Numbered from the stretch's first letter, positions 27,001 through 34,274 are shown. The stretch: DNA of 64,000 bases from Streptomyces filipinensis (GCF_014649495.1 NZ_BMTD01000011.1:124001-188000); one strand, 5' to 3'. Made by a program: numbers and translations. Notes: a model not told the origin generated them from the letters alone.

Positions 27001-27321
27001 GTCAACTCCTCTTCTCGCTCACGCAAAGTGCTATTAAAACATGGGTAGTTGGAGTCCCAAGACCGAAGCCTCGTGACGGCTCGTCTGTTGTCGATTCAAT
27101 AACCCTCAGCGGTGGAAAGTCGCCGATCACGTGCGTGGTGACCCCACGCACGCAGGGCAGGACCACGAAGCCCAGCCGCTTCGTGGGTCTCTTCAGCGCG
27201 TTCGCGCTCTTCCTGTTCGGCCTCTTCACCGCCCACCGGCGCCGTCAGGCCCGTCCGCGCCATGTCCGGCGCGCTCGCCGAAGCCGCCCGCCACCTCACC
27301 TGACCCCGGCAGGAGCCCACC
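27001..27321. other. Gap with a possible degraded membrane-protein frame
   Basis: A GTG at 27135 opens a frame with one hydrophobic segment (FVGLFSAFALFLFGLFTAHR) followed by a basic stretch, but it then runs on as out-of-frame-looking low-complexity sequence into the next gene. It may be a small Spd-like gene broken by a frameshift. I do not call it as a gene. Confidence 0.3.
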
Positions 27322-27825
27322 ATGCCCGACCACGCCCCACTCCCGGCCTGGCACCCGAGCCTGACCGACACCGAAGCCTCTGCAGAGGCCCGCCGGATCA
27401 TCGCCGACGCCTACCGGCCCGCGCCGCAAATGCCCACCGCCTACCGAGACGAGACTCCGCTGCCGACCTACGGCAGTACGCCCCCGGTCCTGCAGCCGGA
27501 CCGGCGGATCGTCCCCGCGTGGGCCGCCGGGACCGCCGTCGCCGGCATCGGCGTCGGCGCCACCTGCGTCGGGGCCGGCTGCGGGATCTGGCTCGCCTGC
27601 CAGGGATTCGCCGCCGTGATCCTCACCAGCGTCCTGTTCATCACCCTCCCCCTCGCCGCCGTGGCCGCACTCGCCGCCGCGATCGGCTCCGCCATCCGCT
27701 CCGTGAAGGCCACTCGGAGCGAGACCCACCACCACTACTCCGGCCCGGTCCGGCAGGAGACCAACACCATCACCGCGCCGGCGTACGGGCTGATCGCCCG
27801 CAACCGCAACGAACTCCATCGCTGA
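27322..27825 (+). CDS. Two-span membrane protein of element B (Spd-like)
   Basis: This 167-residue protein has a proline-rich cytosolic N-terminus and two central hydrophobic segments (AAGTAVAGIGVGATCVGAGC and AVILTSVLFITLPLAAVAAL). It ends in a polar tail with HHHYSGPVRQETNTITAP. CAGGAG lies six bases before the ATG. It precedes ssb by 16 bp in a likely operon. Topology and location fit the spread or mating-accessory membrane proteins of AICEs; no precise family is recognised. Confidence 0.6.
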   Translation: MPDHAPLPAWHPSLTDTEASAEARRIIADAYRPAPQMPTAYRDETPLPTYGSTPPVLQPDRRIVPAWAAGTAVAGIGVGATCVGAGCGIWLACQGFAAVILTSVLFITLPLAAVAALAAAIGSAIRSVKATRSETHHHYSGPVRQETNTITAPAYGLIARNRNELHR

Positions 27826-27841
27826 ACTGGAGAGGAACCCC

Positions 27842-28294
27842 ATGTCGTTCGGAGAGACCCCGATCACCCTCGTCGGCAACCTGACCGACGAGCCGGAACT
27901 GAAGTTCACCGAGGGCGGTGCCGCGCTGGCGAAGTTCACCATCGCTGTCACGCCGCGCAGCTTCGACCGCACCTCGAACCAGTGGAAGGACGGCACCACC
28001 GCCTTCTACCGGTGCGCCGCGTGGCGCGCCCTCGCCGAGCACGTCGCCGAGTCCCTGCGCAAGGGCTCGCGCGTGGTCGCCGCGGGTCGGATGCGGCAGC
28101 ACGACTGGACCAACGACCAGGGCGAGAAGCGTTCCATGCTCGCCGTCGAGGTCGACGACATCGGCGCGTCCGTCCGCTTCACCACTGTCCAAATCAACGG
28201 CAAGCGTGGCCCCCAGAACGGCCCGGGCGGCGACGACACGTGGGCCGCGGCAAACAACTCCGCCGCCGGAACAGACGCCGAACCCCCGTTCTAG
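27842..28294 (+). CDS. ssb: Single-stranded DNA-binding protein of element B
   Basis: This 150-residue protein has an OB-fold (ITLVGNLTDEPELKFTEGGA at residues 8-27, FYRCAAWRALAEHVAESLRK, VVAAGRMRQHDWTNDQGEKR) and an acidic C-terminal tip ending EPPF, like the DDIPF tail through which SSB recruits partners. GAGAGGAA precedes the ATG. An element-borne SSB would coat single strands formed during element replication or after transfer. The chromosomal ssb lies elsewhere. Confidence 0.9.
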   Translation: MSFGETPITLVGNLTDEPELKFTEGGAALAKFTIAVTPRSFDRTSNQWKDGTTAFYRCAAWRALAEHVAESLRKGSRVVAAGRMRQHDWTNDQGEKRSMLAVEVDDIGASVRFTTVQINGKRGPQNGPGGDDTWAAANNSAAGTDAEPPF

Positions 28295-28302
28295 CTATGC
28301 CA

Positions 28303-28343
28303 AGGGCGGCCCCCTCGTCTCGCCAAAGTCGCGGGGCCGCCCT
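28303..28343 (+). terminator. Hairpin after ssb
   Basis: An 11-bp perfect stem (AGGGCGGCCCC with its complement) and a 19-base loop begin nine bases after the ssb stop. Confidence 0.7.
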
Positions 28344-28371
28344 TGCCCAACCAGGCATGAGGAACCGGCTC

Positions 28372-28482
28372 ATGGACGAACTGACCGAGCAGTGGGAGGG
28401 AGCGTTGGCGGCACGGTCTGCCATGCACCCGCGGTCACCGGTGCACGCGCTCGATGCGCTGCTGAGAGACCGCCAAGGGTGA
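28372..28482 (+). CDS. Very small protein at the right end of element B (36 aa)
   Basis: The ATG at 28372 has GAGGA nine bases upstream and encodes MDELTEQWEGALAARSAMHP followed by RSPVHALDALLRDRQG. An upstream ATG at 28357 is an alternative. It is helical and soluble, with no recognised family. It may be a residue of a longer gene lost in the deletion that removed rep, xis and int. Confidence 0.35.
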   Translation: MDELTEQWEGALAARSAMHPRSPVHALDALLRDRQG

Positions 28483-28501
28483 CGTTCGGGGAGTCGATTT
28501 C

Positions 28502-28528
28502 CTTGATCCACTCCCCATTCACTCCCCA
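28502..28528 (+). repeat. Element B arm repeat, right copy
   Basis: This is the second copy of the 27-bp direct repeat at 21358-21384 (CTTGATCCACTCCCCATTCA and following bases), 55 bp left of the att copy. See the left copy for interpretation. Confidence 0.55.
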
Positions 28529-28545
28529 GGGACCCTGCGGAACGA

Positions 28546-28584
28546 GTCAGGGCCGGTTTCCCGTGAAGGAAAACCGGCCCTGAC
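28546..28584. terminator. Hairpin before att copy 2
   Basis: A 14-bp perfect stem (GTCAGGGCCGGTTT with its complement) closes an 11-base loop directly before the att core. It occupies the same place as the int terminator of element A, suggesting that an int gene once ended here in element B. Confidence 0.7.
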
Positions 28585-28641
28585 CTGGTGTTTCAGCTGT
28601 CGGGGTGGCGGGATTTGAACCCACGACCTCTTCGTCCCGAA
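28583..28641. repeat. att copy 2 (tRNA-Pro 3' half plus flank)
   Basis: All 59 bases are identical to 37832-37890, comprising 17 bases of flank and the tRNA-Pro 3' half from discriminator to anticodon loop. It forms the junction between elements B and A. Confidence 0.92.
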
Positions 28642-28739
28642 GCAACTAGGCCACGTGCTCAACCTCGGGCTGGTGTGTCTCTCACCTGCTGCGATGGTCC
28701 GGAGTGTGCGCGCTCGTCCGCAGCTGTTCGCTGGCGTTG

Positions 28740-28755
28740 TCACGCAGTTAGACAC
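28740..28755 (+). repeat. Element A arm repeat, left copy
   Basis: TCACGCAGTTAGACAC recurs with one change (TCACGCAGATAGACAC) at 37770-37785. The copies lie 98 bp and 46 bp inside the left and right att cores, nearly the same spacing as the unrelated repeat pair of element B. Confidence 0.5.
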
Positions 28756-28850
28756 TCATGTCCGCCCGCTAGCGGCAGGTCGTCGGCAGATAGATCCGGA
28801 TCTCGCAGTTCGGAGGGGGGACCACGTGGCCCCCCCTCTCTTGACGTCCG

Positions 28851-29159
28851 TCACTCGGACGCGGCTCCCGTGCGTGATGCCTTGCGGCCGAAGATGAAGC
28901 CGACCGCCCCCAGTTCGAGGATGGAAACGCCGACAGTAACGACAATCGGCACTCCGTACAGGGCCCCAATGCACAGAACGAGCGCGGGCCCAGCGACAAC
29001 GCACACCATGGTTACGGTCACCATGAGAGTCCTGAGCAGCTCCTTGGCTTCGCGGCCGGGGAGCTTGACGTTGGCGGACAGGGAACCGACCGGCCGCAGC
29101 TGGATATTGAGCTCAGCAGCAGCAGAGGGTCCACCCAGGCCGTCTTCCATCTCTTCCAA
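28851..29159 (-). CDS. Small two-span membrane protein of element A
   Basis: This 102-residue protein has a hydrophilic N-terminus (AAELNIQLRPVGSLSANVKL) and two transmembrane helices (LMVTVTMVCVVAGPALVLCI and VPIVVTVGVSILELGAVGFI), ending in a charged tail. The TTG at 29159 has GGAG eight bases upstream; an ATG at 29150 is an alternative. It stands alone at the left end of element A, reading toward the att site. Function is unknown; entry exclusion or a signalling role at the membrane are possible. The stretch 28756-28850 holds no gene. Confidence 0.55.
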   Translation of the reverse strand: MEEMEDGLGGPSAAAELNIQLRPVGSLSANVKLPGREAKELLRTLMVTVTMVCVVAGPALVLCIGALYGVPIVVTVGVSILELGAVGFIFGRKASRTGAASE

Positions 29160-29420
29160 GACGCATCACTCCTATGCGCCCTGGTGCGGCTCACGGCGTG
29201 AGCCTGTGGTCACCAAGGTCATGGCCACATGGCGATCACCTCCTCTCGGCCGTCCTTGGCTCAGTCGTCGCCCTGGTTGGCGCCAGTCGGAGACTGACTT
29301 GCGTCGACCATACAGCATGGACGCAGCAAATCAACAGCTATATGCTGCGGAGTGAGCAGTCTTTGTGTGGAGCATGATGATGCTGGAGGATGCAGGAAGA
29401 CGACTGATCTTGAGGAGGTC

Positions 29421-29666
29421 ATGGCTTTGCCGGGAAAGACGGACGCACCGCGACCCGCGGTTGCCGAACGGATCACAGTGGCTCTGATTGCCAAGGCTGC
29501 TGACGGCTTGCAGCGACTGCAGCTTCGGACGGGGCTGTCCAAGACTGATGTGGTGAATCGTTCGATCAGCCTCTACGACTTCATCGATGAGCAGCTAGAA
29601 GATGGTCATGAACTGCTTCTCCGGCGCAAGGGCACGGATGAAGTTCAGCTGATCCACATTTTGTAG
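29421..29666 (+). CDS. Ribbon-helix-helix-like small DNA-binding protein
   Basis: This 81-residue protein contains VAERITVALIAKAADGLQRL followed by QLRTGLSKTDVVNRSISLYD, the strand-helix-helix pattern of MetJ/Arc-type proteins. Many plasmid regulators have this build. GAGGAGG lies just before the ATG. The AT-richer upstream region carries GCAGCA...TGCTGC (about 29320-29347), which may be its operator and overlaps a TATGCT-like -10. Its target in element A is unknown; the gene is transcribed toward the inverted repeat at 29697. Confidence 0.7.
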   Translation: MALPGKTDAPRPAVAERITVALIAKAADGLQRLQLRTGLSKTDVVNRSISLYDFIDEQLEDGHELLLRRKGTDEVQLIHIL

Positions 29667-29696
29667 CCAGGACCTGCCGTTCCGCATGACCGTCAG

Positions 29697-29862
29697 GTCG
29701 GCGGAGCGACTTTGGCCGGGAGCTGCTTTGGCGCGAGTGATCATGGCCCCGTAAGCTTCAGGCGCGTCGGGCAGTCTGTGGACCTGCCCGGTAAAGCACG
29801 ACGTTGGGGCCATGATCTTCGAGGCTCGCGCCAAAGTGGCTGGCTAAAGTCGCGGAGCCGAC
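29697..29862. repeat. Long nested inverted repeat
   Basis: Arms at 29697-29750 and 29806-29862 are inverted copies with a few mismatches and one small insertion. Matching blocks include GTCGGC, GCGACTTT, CTTTGGCGCGAG and GATCATGGCCCC. The 55-bp centre contains a second hairpin, CGGGCAG/CTGCCCG (29768-29790). A minus-strand frame spans it but mirrors the palindrome and is not a convincing gene. Candidate roles are a MITE-like insertion, an origin or a transfer site. Confidence 0.8.
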
Positions 29863-29890
29863 CGCCCCAGCCACAGAGGGTTCCCTCCTC

Positions 29891-30005
29891 GCCCGCAGCA
29901 CGTAGCGCGCCGCCGGGCGCGGCCAGCCGGGGCGGAGACAGGAGGCAGGCCGCGCCGCAGAGGCGGCGCGCGCCCGCGCCGTGCGCGGGCCTTGATGAAG
30001 TAGAG
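29891..30005 (+). repeat. GC-rich structured element, copy A
   Basis: This 115-nt sequence is about 90% identical to 23391-23501 in element B. It begins six bases past the stop of the minus-strand Nudix gene and contains the hairpin CGCGCCGC/GCGGCGCG. It may be a terminator, a structured RNA or a DNA site conserved among AICEs. Confidence 0.75.
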
Positions 30006-30011
30006 AAAGTC

Positions 30012-30464
30012 TTATCCCGCTGTGATGAGGCGCTTCCCGTCGTGGCTCCTCACGTGCGGGCCGTTGCCATCCAAGGCATCCAAGAGCCTGATAGCGAAGA
30101 CCTCGGCCATGCGCTCACTGACCTCGTCGGGCGTCAGCCACTCCACGGCTGTCGACTCGCTCGACGTTCGCTCGGCACCGCCGGATGGCTTACAGCGGAA
30201 GACCAGGGCCACGACTCCTCGGGTGGTGTTCTTGTAGACGCCGGTCAGCTCGTCCACCTCGACCTGGATGCCTGTCTCCTCCAGGACCTCGCGGGCTACG
30301 CCGGCCTCCGGGGTCTCGTCGAGTTCGAGCACCCCGCCGGGCAGTTCCCAGGTGCCATTGTCCGCACGGCGAATCGCCAGGAGCCGCCCGTCCTCACGCA
30401 CCACCACCCCGGCTACGGATACCGAGTGCAGCGGCGCGGGCGTTGCTCCTTGTGATTCACTCAT
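30012..30464 (-). CDS. Nudix hydrolase, Pif-like AICE immunity protein
   Basis: This 150-residue protein has a complete Nudix box GGVLELDETPEAGVAREVLE followed by ETGI (about residues 41-64). AICE pSAM2 encodes a Nudix protein, Pif, that blocks redundant transfer between cells already carrying the element, and the gene order here (next to the korSA-like gene) matches. The ATG at 30464 lies inside a 16-bp operator and TATGCT lies about seven bases upstream, so its mRNA is probably leaderless and repressed by the divergent GntR protein. The biochemical substrate is unknown. Confidence 0.8.
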   Translation of the reverse strand: MSESQGATPAPLHSVSVAGVVVREDGRLLAIRRADNGTWELPGGVLELDETPEAGVAREVLEETGIQVEVDELTGVYKNTTRGVVALVFRCKPSGGAERTSSESTAVEWLTPDEVSERMAEVFAIRLLDALDGNGPHVRSHDGKRLITAG

Positions 30465-30474
30465 GTACAGGAGC
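30459..30474. promoter_or_regulatory. GntR (KorSA-like) operator at the divergent Nudix/GntR promoters
   Basis: ACTCATGTACAGGAGC is nearly identical to two palindromic sites upstream of the SCO3933-family gene. It overlaps the Nudix start codon and lies 20 bases before the GntR gene, so binding would repress both. Confidence 0.7.
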
Positions 30475-30494
30475 ATAGGAGGCAGAGAAGGACT

Positions 30495-31274
30495 ATGGGA
30501 ACCGCAGCAGGAGGTGAGCGGTCCGTACCTCGCTACGTGCAGATCGCTGACGAGATCGTGCAGCAGATCAGGGCTGGTGTTCTCAAGCCCGGTGACATGG
30601 TGCCGAGTGAATCCGAGCTGGTCGACCGCTACGGCGTGTCCGGCGGCACTATCCGCAAGGCCATGGTTGAGGTCCGGGCGAGTGGGCTCGTTGAGACCCG
30701 GCACGGCAAGGGCTCGATCGTGAAGGACCGGCCGCCGGTACGGCACCGCTCCTCCGACCGCTTCCGCCGCTCACACCGCCGCGGCGGCAAGGCCGCCTAC
30801 CTCGCCGAGTCGGCACAGTCCGGCGCCACTGCCAAGGTGAGCGTCCTGTACATCGGGCCCATGGAGGCCCCCGAGGATGCAGCCCAACGGCTCGGCGTCG
30901 ACGCCGGCGCCCAGGTGCTCGCCCGCCGTCGCCTCTACTTCCGCAACGGCACCCCCGTCGAAACCGCCACCTCCTACCTCCCCTGGGACGTGGTGAAGGA
31001 GATCCCGGAGCTGTTCGCCGAGAACCCCGGCGGCGGTGGCATCTACGCCCGGCTCGAGGACCACGGGCACGAGTTCGCGGAGTTCGTCGAGACCTTGCAG
31101 GCGCGGCCGGCCTCGAAGGCGGAGGCATCTGAACTCGCCCTCAGCCCCGGTGCACCCGTGGTCCACCTGATCCGTGAGGCGCGTACGACCGAGGGCCGCG
31201 TCGTGGAGGTCTGTGACACGCTCATGGCCGCTGACCAGTTCGTTTTCGAGTATCGCATCCCGGCTGCTGACTGA
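30495..31274 (+). CDS. GntR/UTRA-family repressor, KorSA-like
   Basis: This 259-residue regulator has an N-terminal GntR winged helix (YVQIADEIVQQIRAGVLKPG, then VPSESELVDRYGVSGGTIRK) at about residues 13-75 and a C-terminal UTRA ligand-binding domain (from about 110; LGVDAGAQVLARRRLYFRNG, VVHLIREARTTEGRVVEVCD). In pSAM2, KorSA represses pra and thereby excision, replication and transfer. AGAAGG precedes the ATG. Sites of the form ACTCATGTACATGAGT at its own promoter and upstream of the next operon suggest autoregulation and control of transfer. The UTRA domain suggests a small-molecule signal, not identified. Confidence 0.85.
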   Translation: MGTAAGGERSVPRYVQIADEIVQQIRAGVLKPGDMVPSESELVDRYGVSGGTIRKAMVEVRASGLVETRHGKGSIVKDRPPVRHRSSDRFRRSHRRGGKAAYLAESAQSGATAKVSVLYIGPMEAPEDAAQRLGVDAGAQVLARRRLYFRNGTPVETATSYLPWDVVKEIPELFAENPGGGGIYARLEDHGHEFAEFVETLQARPASKAEASELALSPGAPVVHLIREARTTEGRVVEVCDTLMAADQFVFEYRIPAAD

Positions 31275-31326
31275 CGCACGCTCAACTCCCCGCAACCCGT
31301 CGCGACTTCTGAATCGCGGCGGGTTG

Positions 31327-31405
31327 ACTCATGTATAGGAGTGATGCACTCTTCTTCATGTCACTCATGTACATGAGTGACGGAGTCCCACCCCTGTAGA
31401 GGAGT
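31327..31405. promoter_or_regulatory. Cluster of three GntR operators before the transfer operon
   Basis: ACTCATGTATAGGAGT (31327-31342), the perfect palindrome ACTCATGTACATGAGT (31363-31378) and the degenerate ACCCCTGTAGAGGAGT (31390-31405) lie in the promoter and leader of the gene at 31414. The first overlaps a TTGACT -35 hexamer (31324-31329) and the last covers the ribosome-binding site. Confidence 0.72.
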
Positions 31406-31413
31406 GCTTTGCC

Positions 31414-31770
31414 ATGCGTCAGATCCCCGTCGACACCGCCGCCGCCACCGTGATGGTCGCCAAGGCCCCGCAGCCCAAGGTGAAGGACCGCCGTACCGGC
31501 GAGATCGCCGTGGACGCCGACACCGGCGCCAAGCTCATGACCGTCGACGTGATGTTCGCGGCCCACGAGGAGGTCGAGATCCTGTCCATCACCGTCCCCG
31601 AGACGGGGATCTCCGGTGACCTGGCCATGGGCACCCCGGTCGCCCTGACCGGGCTCATCGCACGGCCCTGGGAGAACGAGTTCAACGGCCAGAAGCGGCA
31701 CGGCATCGCCTTCCGCGCCGTCGCCGTCACCTCCCTCGCTGACATAGCCGCGAAGGCGAAGGCGGCCTGA
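31414..31770 (+). CDS. SCO3933-family regulatory protein
   Basis: This 118-residue protein begins MRQIPVDTAAATVMVAKAPQ and contains VTGLIARPWENEFNGQKRHG-like sequence (LTGLIARPWENEFNGQKRHG), conserved in the SCO3933 family found in AICEs next to the tra gene. The beta-rich pattern suggests an OB-like fold, and a function like the replication activator Pra has been suggested for proteins in this position, but sequence alone does not show it. GAGGAG precedes the ATG. Three GntR operators lie immediately upstream, and the tra gene follows two bases after its stop. Confidence 0.75.
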   Translation: MRQIPVDTAAATVMVAKAPQPKVKDRRTGEIAVDADTGAKLMTVDVMFAAHEEVEILSITVPETGISGDLAMGTPVALTGLIARPWENEFNGQKRHGIAFRAVAVTSLADIAAKAKAA

Positions 31771-31772
31771 CC

Positions 31773-33128
31773 ATGACCGCCTTCACGGTCACGCTCGTGC
31801 TGGTCGTCGCCTCTGCGGGGCTCCTGCGGTGGCGGCGCCCCGCCTGGTACTGGCTGACCTTCGGGGTCACCCTCGCCACGATCCGCGTCCTCGTCCGGTA
31901 CGCCTCGGTCATGGACGCCTGCGGACTGACCGTCCCGCCCTCCCGCTGGCGCCTCGCCCTCGCCCGGATGACCAGCCGGCCGGTCCCGGAGTCCCGCCCG
32001 CCGCGCATCCTGAGTCTGCGGCCCACCTGCACCGGCCTGGTCTTACGGCTCAAGCTGCGGCCGGGACAGGACGCCTTCGACTTCGCCGCCGCCTCCGACC
32101 GACTCCGCCACTCGTTCTCGATGTACGGCGTCACCTCGCGCGAGCTGCGCTCGGGCGTGATCGAGCTGCGGATGACCGGTTACGACGTGCTCAAGCGGGT
32201 GCAGATGCCCACCCGGCTCGACACCCGCCCGATGCGGATCCTGGTCGCCCTGCGCGAAGACGGCTCGGTCCACTACCGCGACTACCGGGCGATACCCCAC
32301 GCGCTCACCCTCGGCGCCACCGAATCCGGTAAGTCCGTCTACCAGCGCAACCTCGTGGCCGGCCTCGCCCCGATGGACGTCGCCCTGGTCGGCATCGACT
32401 GCAAGCAGGGCGTCGAACTCTTCCCGCTCGCCCGCCGGTTCTCCGCCCTCGCCGACAACCCCAACACCGCCGCCGAACTCCTTGACGCACTCGTGTCCCG
32501 CATGGAGGACATCTACCAGCTCATCCGCGCCGAACAGCGCATCACCGCCGACGTGCCGGACGCCGAGATCGCCGCCGACATCTGGGACCTGCCCGACCAC
32601 CTCCGCCCGACCCCCATCGTCGTCCTGGTCGACGAGGTCGCCGAACTCGCCCTCTTCGCCACCAAGGAAGAAGAGAAGCGACGCGACCGCATCATCACCG
32701 CCCTGGTCCGCCTCGCCCAGCTCGGCCGCGCCGCCGGCATCTACCTCGAAATCTGCGGCCAGCGCTTCGGCTCCGAACTCGGCAAGGGCATCACCATGCT
32801 CCGCGCCCAGCTCACCGGCCGCACCGCCCACCGCGTCAACGACGAGACAAGCGCCAACATGGCCTTCGGCGACATCTCCCCGGACGCCGTCCTGGCCGCC
32901 ATCCAGATCCCCGCCGAGATGCGCGGAATCGCCATCGCCGGTGACTCGACCGGCGGCTGGCACCGCATCCGCGCCCCGCACACCTCGCTCCGCCAGGCCG
33001 CGAACATCTGCAACCGGCACGCCGACCGCACCCCGGACCTGCCCGAACTGGCTCCGTTCCGCCCTGTGCTGACCGGCACCTCCGCTACACCGGTGCCGCT
33101 GTCCAAGGCAGCCCCCGTAACGGCCTGA
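31773..33128 (+). CDS. tra: FtsK/SpoIIIE-like conjugal DNA translocase (TraSA-like)
   Basis: This 451-residue transfer ATPase has N-terminal hydrophobic segments (FTVTLVLVVASAGLLRWRRP), Walker A GATESGKSV at about residues 181-189, Walker B PIVVLVDEVAEL near 285 and the FtsK-type RLAQLGRAAGIYLEICGQRF segment. It pumps double-stranded element DNA into neighbouring hyphae. Unlike the TraB of element B it has no obvious C-terminal winged helix, so it may recognise its transfer site differently. It overlaps functionally with the following spd genes in one operon. Confidence 0.9.
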   Translation: MTAFTVTLVLVVASAGLLRWRRPAWYWLTFGVTLATIRVLVRYASVMDACGLTVPPSRWRLALARMTSRPVPESRPPRILSLRPTCTGLVLRLKLRPGQDAFDFAAASDRLRHSFSMYGVTSRELRSGVIELRMTGYDVLKRVQMPTRLDTRPMRILVALREDGSVHYRDYRAIPHALTLGATESGKSVYQRNLVAGLAPMDVALVGIDCKQGVELFPLARRFSALADNPNTAAELLDALVSRMEDIYQLIRAEQRITADVPDAEIAADIWDLPDHLRPTPIVVLVDEVAELALFATKEEEKRRDRIITALVRLAQLGRAAGIYLEICGQRFGSELGKGITMLRAQLTGRTAHRVNDETSANMAFGDISPDAVLAAIQIPAEMRGIAIAGDSTGGWHRIRAPHTSLRQAANICNRHADRTPDLPELAPFRPVLTGTSATPVPLSKAAPVTA

Positions 33129-33209
33129 CTCCCCCCTCCACGGTCGGCGCGACCGCCTTCGCGCCAAGTCCCTACCCCAGCCATGCCTGATGAAGGGAGA
33201 ACGACCGCC

Positions 33210-33374
33210 ATGTGCCCCGACTGCGAGGACTTCGCCCGCACCGTGCTCCTGCTCGGCCAACTCGCCCTGTACGCCGACACGAACGGCGCTGACCTCGACT
33301 TCGTCGAAGCCGTCAGCCCCTCGCTGGCCGCCTCGCTCCCCGAGCCGCCCGACACCACCACCGAGGGTTCCTGA
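33210..33374 (+). CDS. Small protein of the transfer operon (54 aa)
   Basis: This protein, MCPDCEDFARTVLLLGQLAL followed by an acidic tail, has a CPDC motif that could bind metal and a short helix. GGGAG lies ten bases before the ATG at 33210; an upstream in-frame ATG at 33183 is less likely. The stop overlaps the next gene's ATG, so the two are coupled. Function is unknown; such small proteins are typical of AICE spd regions. Confidence 0.6.
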   Translation: MCPDCEDFARTVLLLGQLALYADTNGADLDFVEAVSPSLAASLPEPPDTTTEGS

Positions 33375-34051
33375 TGGCCACACGCCCCGGCCTGCGCGTC
33401 GACGCCGTCCTGGTCCAGGCCGTGATTGCCGGAGCCCTCTCCTTCGCCCATCTGCACGACCTGGCCGCCGCTGCCGGACAGGACGGCTGGAAGGCCTGGG
33501 CCTACCCGGTCAGCGTCGACCTGCTCCTGGTCGCTGCCTGGCGACGGCTCCGCAGCGAGGGACCCTCCCGGCTCGCCTGGTCCTGGTTCCTCATCGCCCT
33601 GTTCGCCTCGCTCGGCGCCAACGTCGCCACCGCCGGATTCCTCGACCTGGCCGACCCGCCCGCCCTGCTCCGCCTGGGCATCGCCGGGTGGCCCGCACTC
33701 GCCTTCCTCGGCGGCACCTTGCTCGCCCACTCCGCCAAGCACGAGCACCAGACGCGGGCAGAACCGCCGGCACCCGAGCCCGAGCCCGCCCCCGTGCGGG
33801 ACACAGTCCCCGAGCCCGACCCGGAGCCCTCTGCCCACGAAGCAGACGAACCGCGAGCTCCGCAAACCGACGAGCCCCCAGCGCTTCCGGTCCCGGCCCC
33901 CGCGGTTCCCCCCGTCCTCGTCGACCACGCCCGCAAGGTCGCCGACGAGTACCGCATCCGCACCGGCTCCCCGATCGACACCGACACTCTCCGCGCCCGC
34001 CTCGGCGTCCCGCCCCACCTGGCCGACGCCATCGCCGCCCACCTCGCCTGA
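33374..34051 (+). CDS. DUF2637-like membrane protein (spread/SpdB-type)
   Basis: This 225-residue protein has four hydrophobic segments in its first 125 residues (LVQAVIAGALSFAHLHDLAA, AYPVSVDLLLVAAWRRL, WSWFLIALFASLGANVATAG, IAGWPALAFLGGTLLAHSAK), the DUF2637 pattern. A Pro/Glu-rich linker and a C-terminal helical region (VDHARKVADEYRIRTGSPID) resembling a small DNA-binding domain follow. DUF2637 proteins are common in AICEs and plasmids and are thought to aid intramycelial spread or transfer. The start overlaps the previous stop (TGATG). Confidence 0.75.
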   Translation: MATRPGLRVDAVLVQAVIAGALSFAHLHDLAAAAGQDGWKAWAYPVSVDLLLVAAWRRLRSEGPSRLAWSWFLIALFASLGANVATAGFLDLADPPALLRLGIAGWPALAFLGGTLLAHSAKHEHQTRAEPPAPEPEPAPVRDTVPEPDPEPSAHEADEPRAPQTDEPPALPVPAPAVPPVLVDHARKVADEYRIRTGSPIDTDTLRARLGVPPHLADAIAAHLA

Positions 34052-34070
34052 CCAGGAAGGAGCACCAGCC

Positions 34071-34262
34071 ATGCCCGCCCGCGACAACTTCCACTCCGTG
34101 ATGCGAATCGGCCCGGTGCAGATCGGCACCCACCGCGACCGCAACGGCCAGACCAAGCACGCCGCCGTGTGCAGCTCCGACGGCTGCGGCTGGTCCGCCG
34201 ACTACACCAGCCAGACCGCCGCCCAGCTCGCCGCCCGCACCCACCGCTGCCGCGTCCGCTAG
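34071..34262 (+). CDS. Mobile element transfer protein (small, Cys-rich)
   Basis: This 63-residue protein contains VCSSDGCGW and a terminal HRCRVR, a C-x4-C...H-x-C arrangement that probably binds zinc. It resembles the short mobile element transfer proteins annotated in many streptomycete AICEs. AAGGAG lies ten bases before the ATG. It lies between two membrane-protein genes of the spd region. The mechanism is unknown. Confidence 0.7.
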   Translation: MPARDNFHSVMRIGPVQIGTHRDRNGQTKHAAVCSSDGCGWSADYTSQTAAQLAARTHRCRVR

Positions 34263-34274
34263 GAGGCAACCGCC

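Larger units (their letters stand above)
21216..28641. mobile_element. Element B: decayed or CIME-like AICE in tRNA-Pro
   Basis: This 7.4-kb segment lies between two direct copies of the tRNA-Pro 3' half (21216-21258 and 28600-28641). It carries transfer-type genes (GntR-TraB fusion, small membrane proteins), an SSB, secreted cargo proteins and a GACAAG repeat cluster, but no rep, xis or int gene. It has its own pair of 27-bp direct repeats inside the two ends. It therefore looks like an element that lost its recombination module and could at best be mobilised in trans. Confidence 0.75.

Noticed and set aside
28850-29160. Toxin-antitoxin pair with the RHH gene at 29421
   Set aside because: The membrane protein and the RHH gene are divergent and 260 bp apart, not an operon, and no known toxin family is recognised.
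29595-29834. A 79-codon minus-strand gene through the inverted repeat
   Set aside because: Its sequence is dictated by the palindrome arms and it overlaps the RHH gene; no support as a protein.
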